Assembly: GCA_030539395.1 (NCBI GenBank)
Contig: JAUNSC010000008.1
Span: forward strand, 31,025-95,024
Origin: Eubacteriales bacterium
GTDB lineage: Bacteria > Bacillota > Clostridia > Lachnospirales > Lachnospiraceae
Length of the DNA: 64,000 bases
Direction of reading: 5' to 3'
Position numbers and translations under genes: made by a program. Below are positions 8,134 through 16,753 of the stretch, one piece after another. The notes under the pieces were generated by a model that worked only from the letters and a program-made list of their open reading frames with translations, searched no databases and was not told where the DNA came from. The first letter of the stretch is position 1. The number at the start of each line of letters is the position of its first letter.

Positions 8134-8162
8134 ATTATATACCTTCCCGAAGAGCATGTCAA
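8134..8162 (-). promoter_or_regulatory. Consensus SigA promoter of the Big_2/NlpC-like protein gene
   Basis: On the minus strand TTGACA (8157-8162) and TATAAT (8134-8139) are both perfect consensus with a 17-base spacer, implying strong expression. The TetR gene ends just upstream and reads in the same direction. Confidence 0.88.
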
Positions 8163-8202
8163 CCATTTATCAGCAAATCAAAATTTCTCAAAAGCGCTGT
8201 TA

Positions 8203-8769
8203 CTAAGATTCCTTTTTCCTTTCTGCAGTTTTTAACATATTCTGAATAGCTCCTTCCTGAAGAACAGCCATCCTGGTAATGAACTCTTCCGGATCCTGCT
8301 TCATTCCTCCATCCAGCCACTGCAGAACATTTCCAGCCAACGCACATTTGTAAAATTCTATGATAATAGCCTTATCATCCTCGCTGACTTCCATTCCCCG
8401 TGCTTCTTTTTTCACATATTCAGTCATAATTTTCCCCGCCACGTTAAACAGATAATTTTCCAACTGGCGACGATCCATCGAATTATATATATGGTAAATA
8501 CTTTTTCTGTTTTCCAGCACATACAGTGTACTGTTCAAAAACTGCTCCTGCCATGAATCAAACCCGCTGTCCAGTCTCATGACCTGTTCTGCTTTTTCCT
8601 CAAATATCTCGCGGAGCAGATCATATATATCTGCATAGTGATAGTAAAACGTATTTCGGTTAATGCCACAATCCTCTACAATCTCTTTTACAGTTATCTT
8701 ATCAAAAGGCATTTCTTTTAACAGTTTCAGAAAAGACTCTTTAATCGCCCTTTTAGTCAATTGTGACAT
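8203..8769 (-). CDS. TetR-family transcriptional regulator
   Basis: A 188-residue regulator. The N-terminal helix-turn-helix reads I-T-V-K-E-I-V-E-D-C-G-I-N-R-N-T-F-Y-Y-H-Y-x-D, the pattern of the DhaS-like TetR subgroup common in Clostridia; the C-terminal effector domain is not conserved enough to suggest a ligand. The start used is ATG 8769 behind AAGGAAGGGATTAAC; the reading extended to 8838 lies inside the MFS gene. It is the last gene of an ABC exporter/MFS/TetR transcript, one base after the MFS stop, so it probably regulates this exporter operon. Confidence 0.88.
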   Translation of the reverse strand: MSQLTKRAIKESFLKLLKEMPFDKITVKEIVEDCGINRNTFYYHYADIYDLLREIFEEKAEQVMRLDSGFDSWQEQFLNSTLYVLENRKSIYHIYNSMDRRQLENYLFNVAGKIMTEYVKKEARGMEVSEDDKAIIIEFYKCALAGNVLQWLDGGMKQDPEEFITRMAVLQEGAIQNMLKTAERKKES

Positions 8770-8770
8770 G

Positions 8771-9961
8771 TTAATCCCTTCCTTTCTGAATCTTATTTTC
8801 TTTGCCCGCAGATACAAACACAAGTGCCATTCCCGCAAAAGCAGTTAATACACCTGTAAACAATAATTGCCGCACGCCAGTATGATCCACCAGCACACCG
8901 CCCAAAAGGCCTCCAAAAACACCGCCCAGGGTACTTGTTCCTACCATAAGCGCCTGTCCTTTAAATTTGTCCTGTTCTTCCATAACCTCGTTCACGTAAT
9001 AGACCGATGCCGGTATATAAAGTGCAAATGCACCCATCTGAAAAATCTGCGTCATATAAATCTGAGTCATATTGGTACATAAAAAGTAAGCTCCCGCTTT
9101 TAGAAAGAAAAAGAGACCGGAAAACATCAGGAGCCGCTCACTGTGTATCCTTTTTACCAAACCCGAAAATAAAAACATGGTCGGCAGTTCCAACATAGCC
9201 GCAATTGAAAAAGCAGTTCCCATAGCAGCTTCATCTCCGCCCAGCGGTGTGACAATATGGATCATATAATTGTTCAGCAGATTATGACTAAGCAGAAGAA
9301 GTGTCAAACCAACCAATACCACTGAAAAATATTTGTAGTTCGCCAAAAACTCCAGGATATTTTTTTCTTCCTGGCATGCCTCTTTCTTTGCATCTGAATC
9401 CTTCTCTCTCATCGGCATCATACTGATTATGATCATCATTCCTGTCAGAATAATAATACCAGAATAGAGAATCAGACTCACCCCGTAGCCAGCCACCAGT
9501 TTTCCCAGTACAGACGATACAACCGCATACATTACCGATCCGATTCCTCTTGCTATTCCAAAATTCAGATCAACTCCTCTGTTCATATAATAAACACTGA
9601 CCGAATTGACAAGGGGCTGCAGAATCTGAAGCAACGCATCTGCCAGAATAAACAGTACCGCCACCACCGGCAGCGCTCCGGAAACGATTTTCAGTATTGC
9701 CAGCACAACCAGCATCACTGCAGACAAAATTGTAATCAGCCTTCCTACCGTTATGCGCTCAGAATTATCAGCAAGCGCACCAGCCACAGGCTGAAGCACT
9801 ACACCAAGCACATTTCCAAGTGCAACAATGATTCCTATTCTGGTGCCGGAAAATCCCTGTTCCAGAAGAAATACTGTGGCAAAAGAATAGATTGCGCAAA
9901 ATAACATCCAGTAAAGTCCCTGCAGCGCACTATACTGCACCGTAAGTTTCACTCGTTTCAT
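8771..9961 (-). CDS. Major facilitator superfamily transporter
   Basis: A 396-residue, 12-helix membrane protein. The N-terminal half begins with Q-Y-S-A-L-Q-G-L-Y-W and has the MFS loop 2-3 region G-A-L-A-D-N-S near residue 61; a cytoplasmic loop rich in Lys/Glu (about residues 185-197) separates the halves. The repeat-like N-F/W start and the Q-P-V-A-G pattern resemble the MFS_1-like group (LacY/nucleoside-symporter-like). The substrate cannot be read from sequence. It lies between an ABC-2 type exporter and a TetR regulator in one operon, which suggests drug or metabolite efflux. The AGGATGG ribosome site is about nine bases from the ATG. Confidence 0.87.
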   Translation of the reverse strand: MKRVKLTVQYSALQGLYWMLFCAIYSFATVFLLEQGFSGTRIGIIVALGNVLGVVLQPVAGALADNSERITVGRLITILSAVMLVVLAILKIVSGALPVVAVLFILADALLQILQPLVNSVSVYYMNRGVDLNFGIARGIGSVMYAVVSSVLGKLVAGYGVSLILYSGIIILTGMMIIISMMPMREKDSDAKKEACQEEKNILEFLANYKYFSVVLVGLTLLLLSHNLLNNYMIHIVTPLGGDEAAMGTAFSIAAMLELPTMFLFSGLVKRIHSERLLMFSGLFFFLKAGAYFLCTNMTQIYMTQIFQMGAFALYIPASVYYVNEVMEEQDKFKGQALMVGTSTLGGVFGGLLGGVLVDHTGVRQLLFTGVLTAFAGMALVFVSAGKENKIQKGRD

Positions 9962-10001
9962 CTTAAAATTCCATCCTGTACAAATTTATGTGGTAAATAT
10001 A

Positions 10002-10733
10002 CTATAGATTCTTCTTTTTATATAAAAACCAGAATGCCATGCCGCCGAATCCAATCAGATATGCCGCCAGAATCGCTATTCCTTTTGCATCTGCATTTCC
10101 TCCGACAGCAATATTTCTCAACATACCGCTGGTCTGTGATAATGGGAGCACTCCTACCACCTGCCGAATACCGGAAGGCATCTGTTCCGTAGAAAAAAAC
10201 GTATTACACAAATATGCCATCGGCATGATTACATAATTCGAAAAGCGTGGCACATCCGTATGGCTCTTCGCATAAAAAGACACTACTACTCCGATAATGG
10301 AAAATACGGCACCATTTAAGAACATAATCAAAAATGATACTCCATTGAATACAAGCCCTGTTCCGATTGGAATTGTGAGCAGCAAAATAATACAGCCGGC
10401 ATACAGACCTCTCAAACTTCCTCCAATAACCTGGCCTACAATAAACTGCCATAACGGTGTTGGAGATATCATAACCTGGTCAAACGCTTTCTCATACAGT
10501 CGCTGTACATTCAGATTCTGGGCAATGGCATTAAAGCTTCCATTCATAGTTGTCAGAGCCACCACCCCCGGTATAAGAAAATTCAAATATGGTTCTCCAT
10601 TGGAAATGGTTTTAATTCCCATCCCGAAAACAATCAAATACATCAGCGGAGCCACCATGGCCGCCAGTGTTATTTTATAAAAATCTCTTCGGAATTCTCT
10701 CCATTTTTCCCATAGTATCGTAATAATTCCCAT
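10002..10733 (-). CDS. ABC-2 type transporter permease
   Basis: A 243-residue integral membrane protein with six predicted helices and the ABC-2 pattern: an entry helix after D-F-Y-K-I-T-L-A-A-M, the P-L-M-Y-L-I-V-F-G-M-G-I segment, and a conserved P-M-A-Y-L-C-N-T-F-F-S-x-E-x-M-P helix and loop near residue 170. It resembles DrrB/YadH-type exporter permeases. It follows its ATPase partner by 20 bases, behind an AAGGAG ribosome site. Together they would export a drug, lipid or polysaccharide-type substrate; none can be named. Confidence 0.88.
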   Translation of the reverse strand: MGIITILWEKWREFRRDFYKITLAAMVAPLMYLIVFGMGIKTISNGEPYLNFLIPGVVALTTMNGSFNAIAQNLNVQRLYEKAFDQVMISPTPLWQFIVGQVIGGSLRGLYAGCIILLLTIPIGTGLVFNGVSFLIMFLNGAVFSIIGVVVSFYAKSHTDVPRFSNYVIMPMAYLCNTFFSTEQMPSGIRQVVGVLPLSQTSGMLRNIAVGGNADAKGIAILAAYLIGFGGMAFWFLYKKKNL

Positions 10734-10753
10734 TCCATTCTCCTTACTTCATC

Positions 10754-11590
10754 CTACATTAAATGTCTTCCTGCCCGTTCCACAAACACATCTTCCAATG
10801 TCGTATCACGCAGCGTTGTCTGACCGGAAATGCTCTCCAGATATGAGATTGCCTCTCTCCGCTCATGGAAATAACGGCTTCTTACTCCCTGTGCAGTCAC
10901 TTCATCTACCGCATATGTACCCAGCGCTTCAATTAAACCGGACGGCGTATTGATTTCTTCCAGCTTTCCCTTATCCATCAGCGCCACTCTCTGGCAAAGA
11001 TTCTGGGCTTCTTCCATATAATGTGTCGTAAGTAAAATAGTCAGGTTTTTTTCATTCAATTGTCTTAAGAGATTCCACATCTGCCTTCTCGACAATGCAT
11101 CCATGCCCGCTGTCGGTTCATCCAAAAGCAATATCTCCGGATCTGTCAAGAGTGCACGGCATACCATCAATTTACGTTTCATTCCGCCCGAGAGCCTTCT
11201 TACCGTCCTTTTACGGAATTCTTTCAGACCGCAAAATTCCAGCAATTCTTCTGTTTTTTCTCTTATCTGCTTCACCGGCATAAAATATAACCTTCCCTGG
11301 TACTCCATAATTTCATCCATGGTCATATCCTGGCGCATGGAATACTCCTGTGTAATAACACTGATTTTTCGCTTTAAAGCCGGATTTTTTCTGCTTAAAA
11401 TCTGACCGTCTATTCTGATTTCTCCTTCAGTAGGCAAAAGCAGCGTGGAAAGCATTCCTATCGTAGTTGTCTTTCCCGCACCGTTTGGACCCAGAAGTCC
11501 AAAAAATTCTCCGGTCTCAATCGTCATATCCAGAGAATCAACTGCCGTAAAATCATCAAATTTTTTTGTCAGATTCTTTATCTCTATCAT
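10754..11590 (-). CDS. ABC transporter ATP-binding protein (DrrA-like)
   Basis: A 278-residue ATPase. It has Walker A G-P-N-G-A-G-K-T-T near residue 35, signature L-S-G-G-M-K-R-K near 133, Walker B I-L-L-L-D-E-P-T-A-G-M-D near 153 and the H-loop T-T-H-Y near 188. The C-terminus ends in a T-T-L-E-D-V-F segment typical of DrrA/CcmA-type exporter ATPases. The start chosen is ATG 11590, which gives the usual M-I-E-I-K-N-L-T-K-x-F beginning; a GTG seven codons upstream (11611) is the alternative. It is the first gene of the ABC/MFS/TetR operon, with a SigA promoter just upstream. Confidence 0.9.
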   Translation of the reverse strand: MIEIKNLTKKFDDFTAVDSLDMTIETGEFFGLLGPNGAGKTTTIGMLSTLLLPTEGEIRIDGQILSRKNPALKRKISVITQEYSMRQDMTMDEIMEYQGRLYFMPVKQIREKTEELLEFCGLKEFRKRTVRRLSGGMKRKLMVCRALLTDPEILLLDEPTAGMDALSRRQMWNLLRQLNEKNLTILLTTHYMEEAQNLCQRVALMDKGKLEEINTPSGLIEALGTYAVDEVTAQGVRSRYFHERREAISYLESISGQTTLRDTTLEDVFVERAGRHLM

Positions 11591-11623
11591 TTCCCCTGCA
11601 TTTCCCTTCACAAATTAGTATTT

Positions 11624-11652
11624 ATTATACTACCCAATTCGCATGTTTTCAA
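11624..11652 (-). promoter_or_regulatory. SigA promoter of the ABC/MFS/TetR operon
   Basis: On the minus strand TTGAAA (11647-11652) and TATAAT (11624-11629) have a 17-base spacer. It is back to back with the plus-strand promoter of the neighbouring secreted-protein gene; the two -35 boxes are three bases apart. Confidence 0.82.
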
Positions 11653-11655
11653 CGG

Positions 11656-11684
11656 TTTACACAAAGAATCGAATATGATATAGT
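11656..11684 (+). promoter_or_regulatory. SigA promoter of the secreted membrane-anchored protein gene
   Basis: TTTACA (11656-11661) and TATAGT (11679-11684) have a 17-base spacer, 24 bases before the ATG at 11708. Confidence 0.75.
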
Positions 11685-11707
11685 TACATAGATTGGAGTT
11701 GAAAAAA

Positions 11708-12382
11708 ATGAAAAAAAAATGTTTTATGTTCTGTATATTATTATGCATCTTCAACATATTTTCAAGCATCTGCTATGGATCAGAATCCCCTGATTACTCA
11801 GTTGAAGAAATGGACGGCAACTATATTTTAACGATCCCCAGGGAAATATACGAAAAGAAAGGGAGTTATCTTTTACAGGTACTTGATCAGGATCTTCCGG
11901 CCCCTGAGCAATCTTCTGTTGATAATGTTTTTCCCGAACCAGTCACTCTTGACCTGAAGGACGGAGAGTATTCTATTGAACTTTCCATGACAGGCGGCAG
12001 CGGAAAAGCTGCTATTGTCTCTCCTGCCCTTCTTACCGTCAGAGAGGGGAAAGCCTATGTCCGTCTTCAGTGGAGCAGTTCCAATTATGATTATATGCTT
12101 GTGGGTACCGAAAAATATCTGAATGAAAATGCAGAGGGCGGTAATTCCGAATTCGAAATTCCGATCACTGTTTTGGACAACGATATGAATGTCGTCGCGG
12201 ATACCACCGCCATGGGAACGCCTCATGAGATTAATTACACTCTTACATTCTATTCTGATTCCATTGGTTCTAAAAGCCAGATGCCGCAGGAAGCAGCAAA
12301 AAAAGTTGTTGCCATCGCTCTTGCCATTATCATAGGGGGCGGGATTTTAAATCACTATGTCAATAAAAAAAGGCGGGTTTGA
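11708..12382 (+). CDS. Secreted, C-terminally membrane-anchored protein of unknown function
   Basis: I do not recognise this 224-residue protein. It starts at ATG 11708 with GGAG nine bases upstream. A signal peptide of about 25 residues (Cys/Ile/Phe-rich core, ending near C-Y-G-S-E-S) is followed by an extracellular region of about 150 residues rich in beta-forming and acidic residues. One segment, V-R-L-Q-W-S-S-S-N-Y-D-Y-M near residue 115, recalls NEAT-like or Ig-like beta sandwiches with a tyrosine pair, but the match is weak. A single helix (about residues 196-215) and a K-K-R-R-V tail anchor it to the membrane. The gene is divergent from the ABC exporter operon and ends at a bidirectional terminator. 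Confidence 0.75.
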   Translation: MKKKCFMFCILLCIFNIFSSICYGSESPDYSVEEMDGNYILTIPREIYEKKGSYLLQVLDQDLPAPEQSSVDNVFPEPVTLDLKDGEYSIELSMTGGSGKAAIVSPALLTVREGKAYVRLQWSSSNYDYMLVGTEKYLNENAEGGNSEFEIPITVLDNDMNVVADTTAMGTPHEINYTLTFYSDSIGSKSQMPQEAAKKVVAIALAIIIGGGILNHYVNKKRRV

Positions 12383-12395
12383 TTTTCCGCCTTTT
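12366..12395. terminator. Bidirectional terminator between convergent genes
   Basis: AAAAGGCGG pairs with CCGCCTTTT around a 10-base loop. It overlaps the end of the secreted-protein gene and lies just after the stop of spoIVB on the other strand. A-tract and T-tract on the two sides suit termination both ways. Confidence 0.82.
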
Positions 12396-12405
12396 CTGCC
12401 CGGAC

Positions 12406-13596
12406 TCAATGCTCCAGCATATTTTCAATAAATATCCCATACCCTTTAGTGGGATCGTTGACAAAAACATGAGTCACTGCCCCCACGATCCGTCCGTTCT
12501 GCAGGATCGGACTGCCGGACATTCCCTGCACAATACCTCCTGTGATTTGCAGAAGTTCCGGATCTGTAACACGTATGATCATACTTTTATTGGCATCGTC
12601 ACTGTTAAGATTTATTTTTTCTATCTCAATATCATATTCTTTTATTTCTCCCTCTACAGCACTTAATATCTGCGCCGACCCCGATTCTATTTCCTGTTTA
12701 TATGCAATATCCATTGCGTCTGAATATGCCAGGTTCTGTAATTCCCCGCTGACATTTCCAAATATCCCGATAGCAGTGTTCTCCGATATTTCTCCAAGGA
12801 TTTCACCGTTCTGATACCGGATGATTCCTGACAGTTCACCTGGCAGCCCATCCTCGCCCTTTACAACTGAAAGAATATCTGTGTTGTAAAGATGACCAGA
12901 TTTTAGCGTAAGAAGTGTGCTGGTATCAATATCACTGATACCATGTCCAAGTGCCCCAAAACTCCCATCTTCTTTCATATAGGTTAATGTACCGATCCCC
13001 TGAGTATCGTCCCTTATCCATATACCCGCTTTATACTCTTCCAGTCCGGTCTGCACAACGGGCACTTTTAATTCTATTTCCTCTCCTTTACGCAATACAT
13101 TTAACTGTACGTTTCCGCCAGCCGCATCATTTATCTGCTGTATAACTTCCTCTTTTTGCGAAACAGGGACACCATTTACAGCAAGAATGTAATCTCCTGA
13201 TTGCACAATATCTCCCACCGGTTCCCGGGTTGTCCCATTAATATCCACCACTTCACCGGTTCCTACAATCAGCACACCTTCCGTTTTCATGTATATACCC
13301 ACCGGCATGCCGCTGGGTATCAGCTGCTGCCGCTCCACAATATCCACCTGCACGTCTTTTATTGGTATTACCCCAAAAGCACTGCATTGGATAGTGTCCG
13401 GTTCCTGCATCTCTTCTTCCACCCAGCAGGGCATTGTTTCTGACAACAGTTTCCCTTCTTTGCCATCTGCTGCCACATGCAGAGTATCCGGAATCATATC
13501 CTCCAAAATGGTCCACTCCAGAATTCCAAACAACACAAGAAGACCAGACAGCAGACAAATCACTTTTCCTTTTCGTACTTTATTCAAATTCCTCAC
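12406..13596 (-). CDS. spoIVB: SpoIVB peptidase (stage IV sporulation protein B)
   Basis: A 396-residue serine peptidase of family S55. An N-terminal membrane helix (about residues 12-28) is followed by a PDZ domain (about 105-185, with G-D-I-V-Q-S-G-D-Y-I-L-A-V-N-G-V-P-V). The peptidase domain has G-A-L-G-H-G-I-S-D with the catalytic His near 217, the serine in G-M-S-G-S-P-I-L-Q-N-G near 363, and T-H-V-F-V-N-D-P-T-K-G-Y-G-I-F with the Asp. SpoIVB is made in the forespore and signals across the septum to activate pro-SigK processing. It lies downstream of recN, separated by a terminator, so it has its own promoter, probably SigF/SigG type; no convincing one could be read. spo0A, its usual downstream neighbour, is absent here. 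Confidence 0.95.
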   Translation of the reverse strand: MRNLNKVRKGKVICLLSGLLVLFGILEWTILEDMIPDTLHVAADGKEGKLLSETMPCWVEEEMQEPDTIQCSAFGVIPIKDVQVDIVERQQLIPSGMPVGIYMKTEGVLIVGTGEVVDINGTTREPVGDIVQSGDYILAVNGVPVSQKEEVIQQINDAAGGNVQLNVLRKGEEIELKVPVVQTGLEEYKAGIWIRDDTQGIGTLTYMKEDGSFGALGHGISDIDTSTLLTLKSGHLYNTDILSVVKGEDGLPGELSGIIRYQNGEILGEISENTAIGIFGNVSGELQNLAYSDAMDIAYKQEIESGSAQILSAVEGEIKEYDIEIEKINLNSDDANKSMIIRVTDPELLQITGGIVQGMSGSPILQNGRIVGAVTHVFVNDPTKGYGIFIENMLEH

Positions 13597-13642
13597 ATCC
13601 TTTCGGCACAGGATTTCCTATTCCAAAACTTTTCTCTCAGAG

Positions 13643-13672
13643 AAAAAAAGAAGATATCCTTGCGATATCCTC
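13643..13672 (-). terminator. Terminator of the Asp23-to-recN operon
   Basis: On the minus strand GAGGATATC pairs with GATATCTTC (nine pairs, one G-U) around a five-base loop, followed by seven T. It lies about 30 bases after the recN stop and separates recN from spoIVB. Confidence 0.82.
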
Positions 13673-13703
13673 TTTTAGTATGTGAGTATTCTTCAAATGT
13701 ACT

Positions 13704-15383
13704 CTAGTATTTTTTTGCAGACTCTGCCATATCTTTCATTTCTCTTGCGCTTTGCAGCGTAAGCTGCGTAATCTTTGCCCCACCAAGAATTCGTGCCAGT
13801 TCCTCCACACTTTCTTCTGCATTGAGATGGCGGATCATCGTCACTGTATCTTTATCACGCACAGCCTTCTCGATTAAAAAATGATTATCTGCCATTGATG
13901 CAATTTGTGCCAGGTGTGTAATACACAACACCTGATGGTTTGCTGCGATCACTGCCATTTTCTCTGAAACTTTCTGAGCAGTTCTGCCGCTGATTCCCAC
14001 ATCAATTTCATCAAAAATAAGTGTCTGCATATCATCTTTTTCGGCAAGCACAGTTTTTATAGCCAGCATGATCCTGGAAAGCTCGCCGCCTGATGCCACA
14101 TCCGCCAGTGGACGTTTGGGCATGCCCGGATTCATGGAAATCAGGAAGCAGACCTCATCAAATCCGTCTGCACGAAGTATATCCGTCTGTTCCACATTAA
14201 CATCAAAACTGGTTTCCAGAAAATTCAGATCAACAAGTTCTTCCTGAATCGTCTTCGCAAGCTTTATTGCATACCGTCTTCGGATTTCTGAAATCTTCTG
14301 TCCATTTTCGCGCAAAGCACCTTCGCTCTGCCTGTAGTTTTCCGAAAGTTTCGCAAGATATGTATCATAATCCAGCAATTCCTGCAGCCGCTTTTCTTTT
14401 TCCTCTTTATATAGAAGGATTTCTTCCACAGAATTTCCATATTTTGCCTTTAAATGATTAATCATATCAAGGCGCTCTTCCACCTGGACAAATTCCGCCT
14501 CGTCAAAGGTCAGATCATCCAGATAGCCGGATAATTCTCTGTTAAAGTCTGTCAGAAGGCTTTCGATCTCAGCAAGCTGACCTGTCAGCTGTTCCAGTTC
14601 CGGATCATAAGAGCTTACCGCCATAAGACGCTGCAGTGCTTTTGACACTCCGTCCGAAGCATTACAGGAACCTTCCGATGTCATCTGATAAGCCTCAGAC
14701 GCATCCTGAGCAATTTTTCTGGCATTTGACATTTTGCGGTACTGTGCCTCAAGTTCCTCATCTTCTCCCTGGCGCAGGCCGGCATTCTCAATCTCTTCCA
14801 CTTCATACTGAAGAAAATCTGTCTCTTTCTTTCTGGATGCTTCATCCAGAAAAGCAGTCTCCATCTGTTTCTTGCAGTCAGAATAAATTTCATAAAGCCT
14901 GATGCCTTCTGCTTTTAGATTTTCCAGTTCTTCTCTTGCAAATTCATCCAGAATTTTCAAATGATTTTTTTTATAAAGCAGCGACTGATGTTCATGTTGT
15001 CCGTGGATATCAATAAGTAATGATGCCAGTTCGCGGATTGTCGACACCGGAACAGTTTCTCCATTTACTTTACTGATGCTCCTTCCCTTTACGAGACGGC
15101 GGCTTAATATGATCTGATCATCCTCCACCGAAATATCCATATTTTCAATTTTTTCTTTCAAAGATTCACTGTCTACAGAAAACACAAGTTCCACCAGTGC
15201 CATATCTGCATCCTCTCTGGCAAAACCTTTAAAACTCTGCATCCCAAGCGCAACATTGATAGAACCGATCAATATAGATTTTCCGGCCCCCGTCTCTCCT
15301 GTAAGGATATTAAGACCTTTTCCAAAATCTATCTCCAGTTCCTGGATCAGCGCCATATTTTTTACGTGTAAATTTAATAACAT
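13704..15383 (-). CDS. recN: DNA repair protein RecN
   Basis: A 559-residue SMC-like ATPase of double-strand break repair. It has Walker A G-E-T-G-A-G-K-S near residue 30, two long coiled-coil arms (about 155-365) and the C-terminal ATPase half with the signature A-S-G-G-E-L-S-R near 433 and Walker B L-I-F-D-E-I-D-V-G-I-S-G near 461. It is the last gene of the long operon beginning at the Asp23-type gene and follows argR by 43 bases. The argR-recN neighbourhood, with nadK and tlyA upstream, is the standard Firmicutes order. Confidence 0.97.
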   Translation of the reverse strand: MLLNLHVKNMALIQELEIDFGKGLNILTGETGAGKSILIGSINVALGMQSFKGFAREDADMALVELVFSVDSESLKEKIENMDISVEDDQIILSRRLVKGRSISKVNGETVPVSTIRELASLLIDIHGQHEHQSLLYKKNHLKILDEFAREELENLKAEGIRLYEIYSDCKKQMETAFLDEASRKKETDFLQYEVEEIENAGLRQGEDEELEAQYRKMSNARKIAQDASEAYQMTSEGSCNASDGVSKALQRLMAVSSYDPELEQLTGQLAEIESLLTDFNRELSGYLDDLTFDEAEFVQVEERLDMINHLKAKYGNSVEEILLYKEEKEKRLQELLDYDTYLAKLSENYRQSEGALRENGQKISEIRRRYAIKLAKTIQEELVDLNFLETSFDVNVEQTDILRADGFDEVCFLISMNPGMPKRPLADVASGGELSRIMLAIKTVLAEKDDMQTLIFDEIDVGISGRTAQKVSEKMAVIAANHQVLCITHLAQIASMADNHFLIEKAVRDKDTVTMIRHLNAEESVEELARILGGAKITQLTLQSAREMKDMAESAKKY

Positions 15384-15426
15384 ATATCTACCCTGTACTT
15401 TTCTCCCGGCAAGGATTTTTTACAAT

Positions 15427-15879
15427 TTATTTTATATCAAGAATCTTTCGGATCTTATCCATAACGATCAGCGTATCATCCACACTTCGCACAGCACACA
15501 TAATTGTGTCATCTCCTGCAATACATCCTGCAATTTCATGCCAGTGCATAGCATCCATCGCTGCGGCTACCGCCATAGCCATACCGGATACCGTGCGGAC
15601 AACCAGAATATTCTGTGCCATATCCATAGAGAGGAAGCCTTCCCGCAGAACACGCAGATATTTTTCATCCAATGTACTCCCGTGATTGCCTACTACCGCA
15701 TACTTTTGTCCCCCGTCCACGGTAATCTTTGTAAGCTTCAATTCTCTGATATCCCTGGATACTGTAGCCTGTGTCACATGAAATCCGGCTTTATTTAATC
15801 GCTCAGCAAGTTCTTCCTGCGTCTCAATATTATACTGATTTATCAGCTCCACAATTTTCGCATGTCTCTCAATCTTCAT
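15427..15879 (-). CDS. argR: Arginine repressor ArgR/AhrC
   Basis: A 150-residue regulator. The N-terminal winged helix contains the ArgR recognition region T-Q-A-T-V-S-R-D-I-R-E-L-K-L. The C-terminal oligomerisation and arginine-binding domain carries G-C-I-A-G-D-D-T-I-M, the usual G-T-I-A-G-D-D-T arginine site with Cys in place of Thr. It senses arginine and represses biosynthesis while activating catabolic genes. It sits between nadK (9 bases upstream) and recN. The carbamate-kinase-like gene at 29704 is a possible regulatory target, but no ARG box was identified there. Confidence 0.96.
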   Translation of the reverse strand: MKIERHAKIVELINQYNIETQEELAERLNKAGFHVTQATVSRDIRELKLTKITVDGGQKYAVVGNHGSTLDEKYLRVLREGFLSMDMAQNILVVRTVSGMAMAVAAAMDAMHWHEIAGCIAGDDTIMCAVRSVDDTLIVMDKIRKILDIK

Positions 15880-15888
15880 TATGTCCCC

Positions 15889-16749
15889 CTATGCTCCGCT
15901 CATCTTTCTTCTCAGAATCTCCAGGAAACTGATCTGATCTATTTTGACAAACCGTACCGTACGATTCGATTTTTCAATTTCAATAAAATCTTTCCCCTTC
16001 ATTTTTACTGAGGTATCACCGTCAAATGTCACTTCTGCTTCTTCATCACTGCCATTGCGGCGCTCAATCTCAATTTTAACTTTTGCATCATCCGGAAGAA
16101 TGACGCTTCGTGCTGTCAAAGTATGCGGAGCGATCGGTGTAAGCAGGATCATAGATGCAGAAGGAGAAACAATCGGGCCTCCCACAGACAAATTATACCC
16201 CGTTGATCCGGTTGGTGTAGATACGATAATTCCATCCGCACTGTACGAATTCAGGAAACGGTCATTAACGAATATATTTACATCTATTACCCTGAGTCTG
16301 CCGCTCCTTGAAATAACAATATCATTTAACGCCACATCCGAAAGGATATGCTTTCTTCCATGGTACGCTGTCCCCTGCAGCATCATACGCTTTTCTGTTA
16401 CATAATCATCAAGAATCAGTTTATCAAGAGCCGGTTCGATATAATCCGCACCAATCTCCGCCAGATATCCCAAAGTCCCGATATTAATTCCAAACAGAGG
16501 GATATCCCGTTCTACGAGATCGCGTGATGCCTGGAGCACCGTACCGTCTCCGCCCAGAACCAGTACACATTCTACATCCAGCGGTATTTTTGCCGGATCT
16601 GTATATTTATAATTCTGGATAATGTCAGATTGGGCCATCTCCTGCACAAGACATTCTTTCCCTCTTTTTTCCAGATACTTCTGAATCCCCTTTGCAACTT
16701 TCAATTGAGGATCTTTCTGCATATTTGTAATAACATAAAACTTATCCAT
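15889..16749 (-). CDS. nadK: NAD kinase
   Basis: A 286-residue ATP-NAD kinase making NADP. It has the catalytic L-G-G-D-G-T motif near residue 60, N-I-G-T-L-G-Y-L-A-E-I near 85 and the Gly-rich S-T-P-T-G-S-T-G-Y-N-L-S-V-G-G-P motif near 170. The start chosen is ATG 16749, giving the typical M-D-K-F-Y-V-I-T-N beginning; a longer reading to 16797 would overlap tlyA and has no better ribosome site (GAGAGATAAG lies seven bases before the chosen ATG). It starts five bases after the tlyA stop. Confidence 0.95.
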   Translation of the reverse strand: MDKFYVITNMQKDPQLKVAKGIQKYLEKRGKECLVQEMAQSDIIQNYKYTDPAKIPLDVECVLVLGGDGTVLQASRDLVERDIPLFGINIGTLGYLAEIGADYIEPALDKLILDDYVTEKRMMLQGTAYHGRKHILSDVALNDIVISRSGRLRVIDVNIFVNDRFLNSYSADGIIVSTPTGSTGYNLSVGGPIVSPSASMILLTPIAPHTLTARSVILPDDAKVKIEIERRNGSDEEAEVTFDGDTSVKMKGKDFIEIEKSNRTVRFVKIDQISFLEILRRKMSGA

Positions 16750-16753
16750 AATC

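Noticed and set aside
13597-13703. SigF/SigG-type promoter for spoIVB
   Set aside because: A CATACTA-like -10 (13674-13682) lies upstream of the recN terminator hairpin, so a transcript from it would meet that terminator; no good alternative was found.
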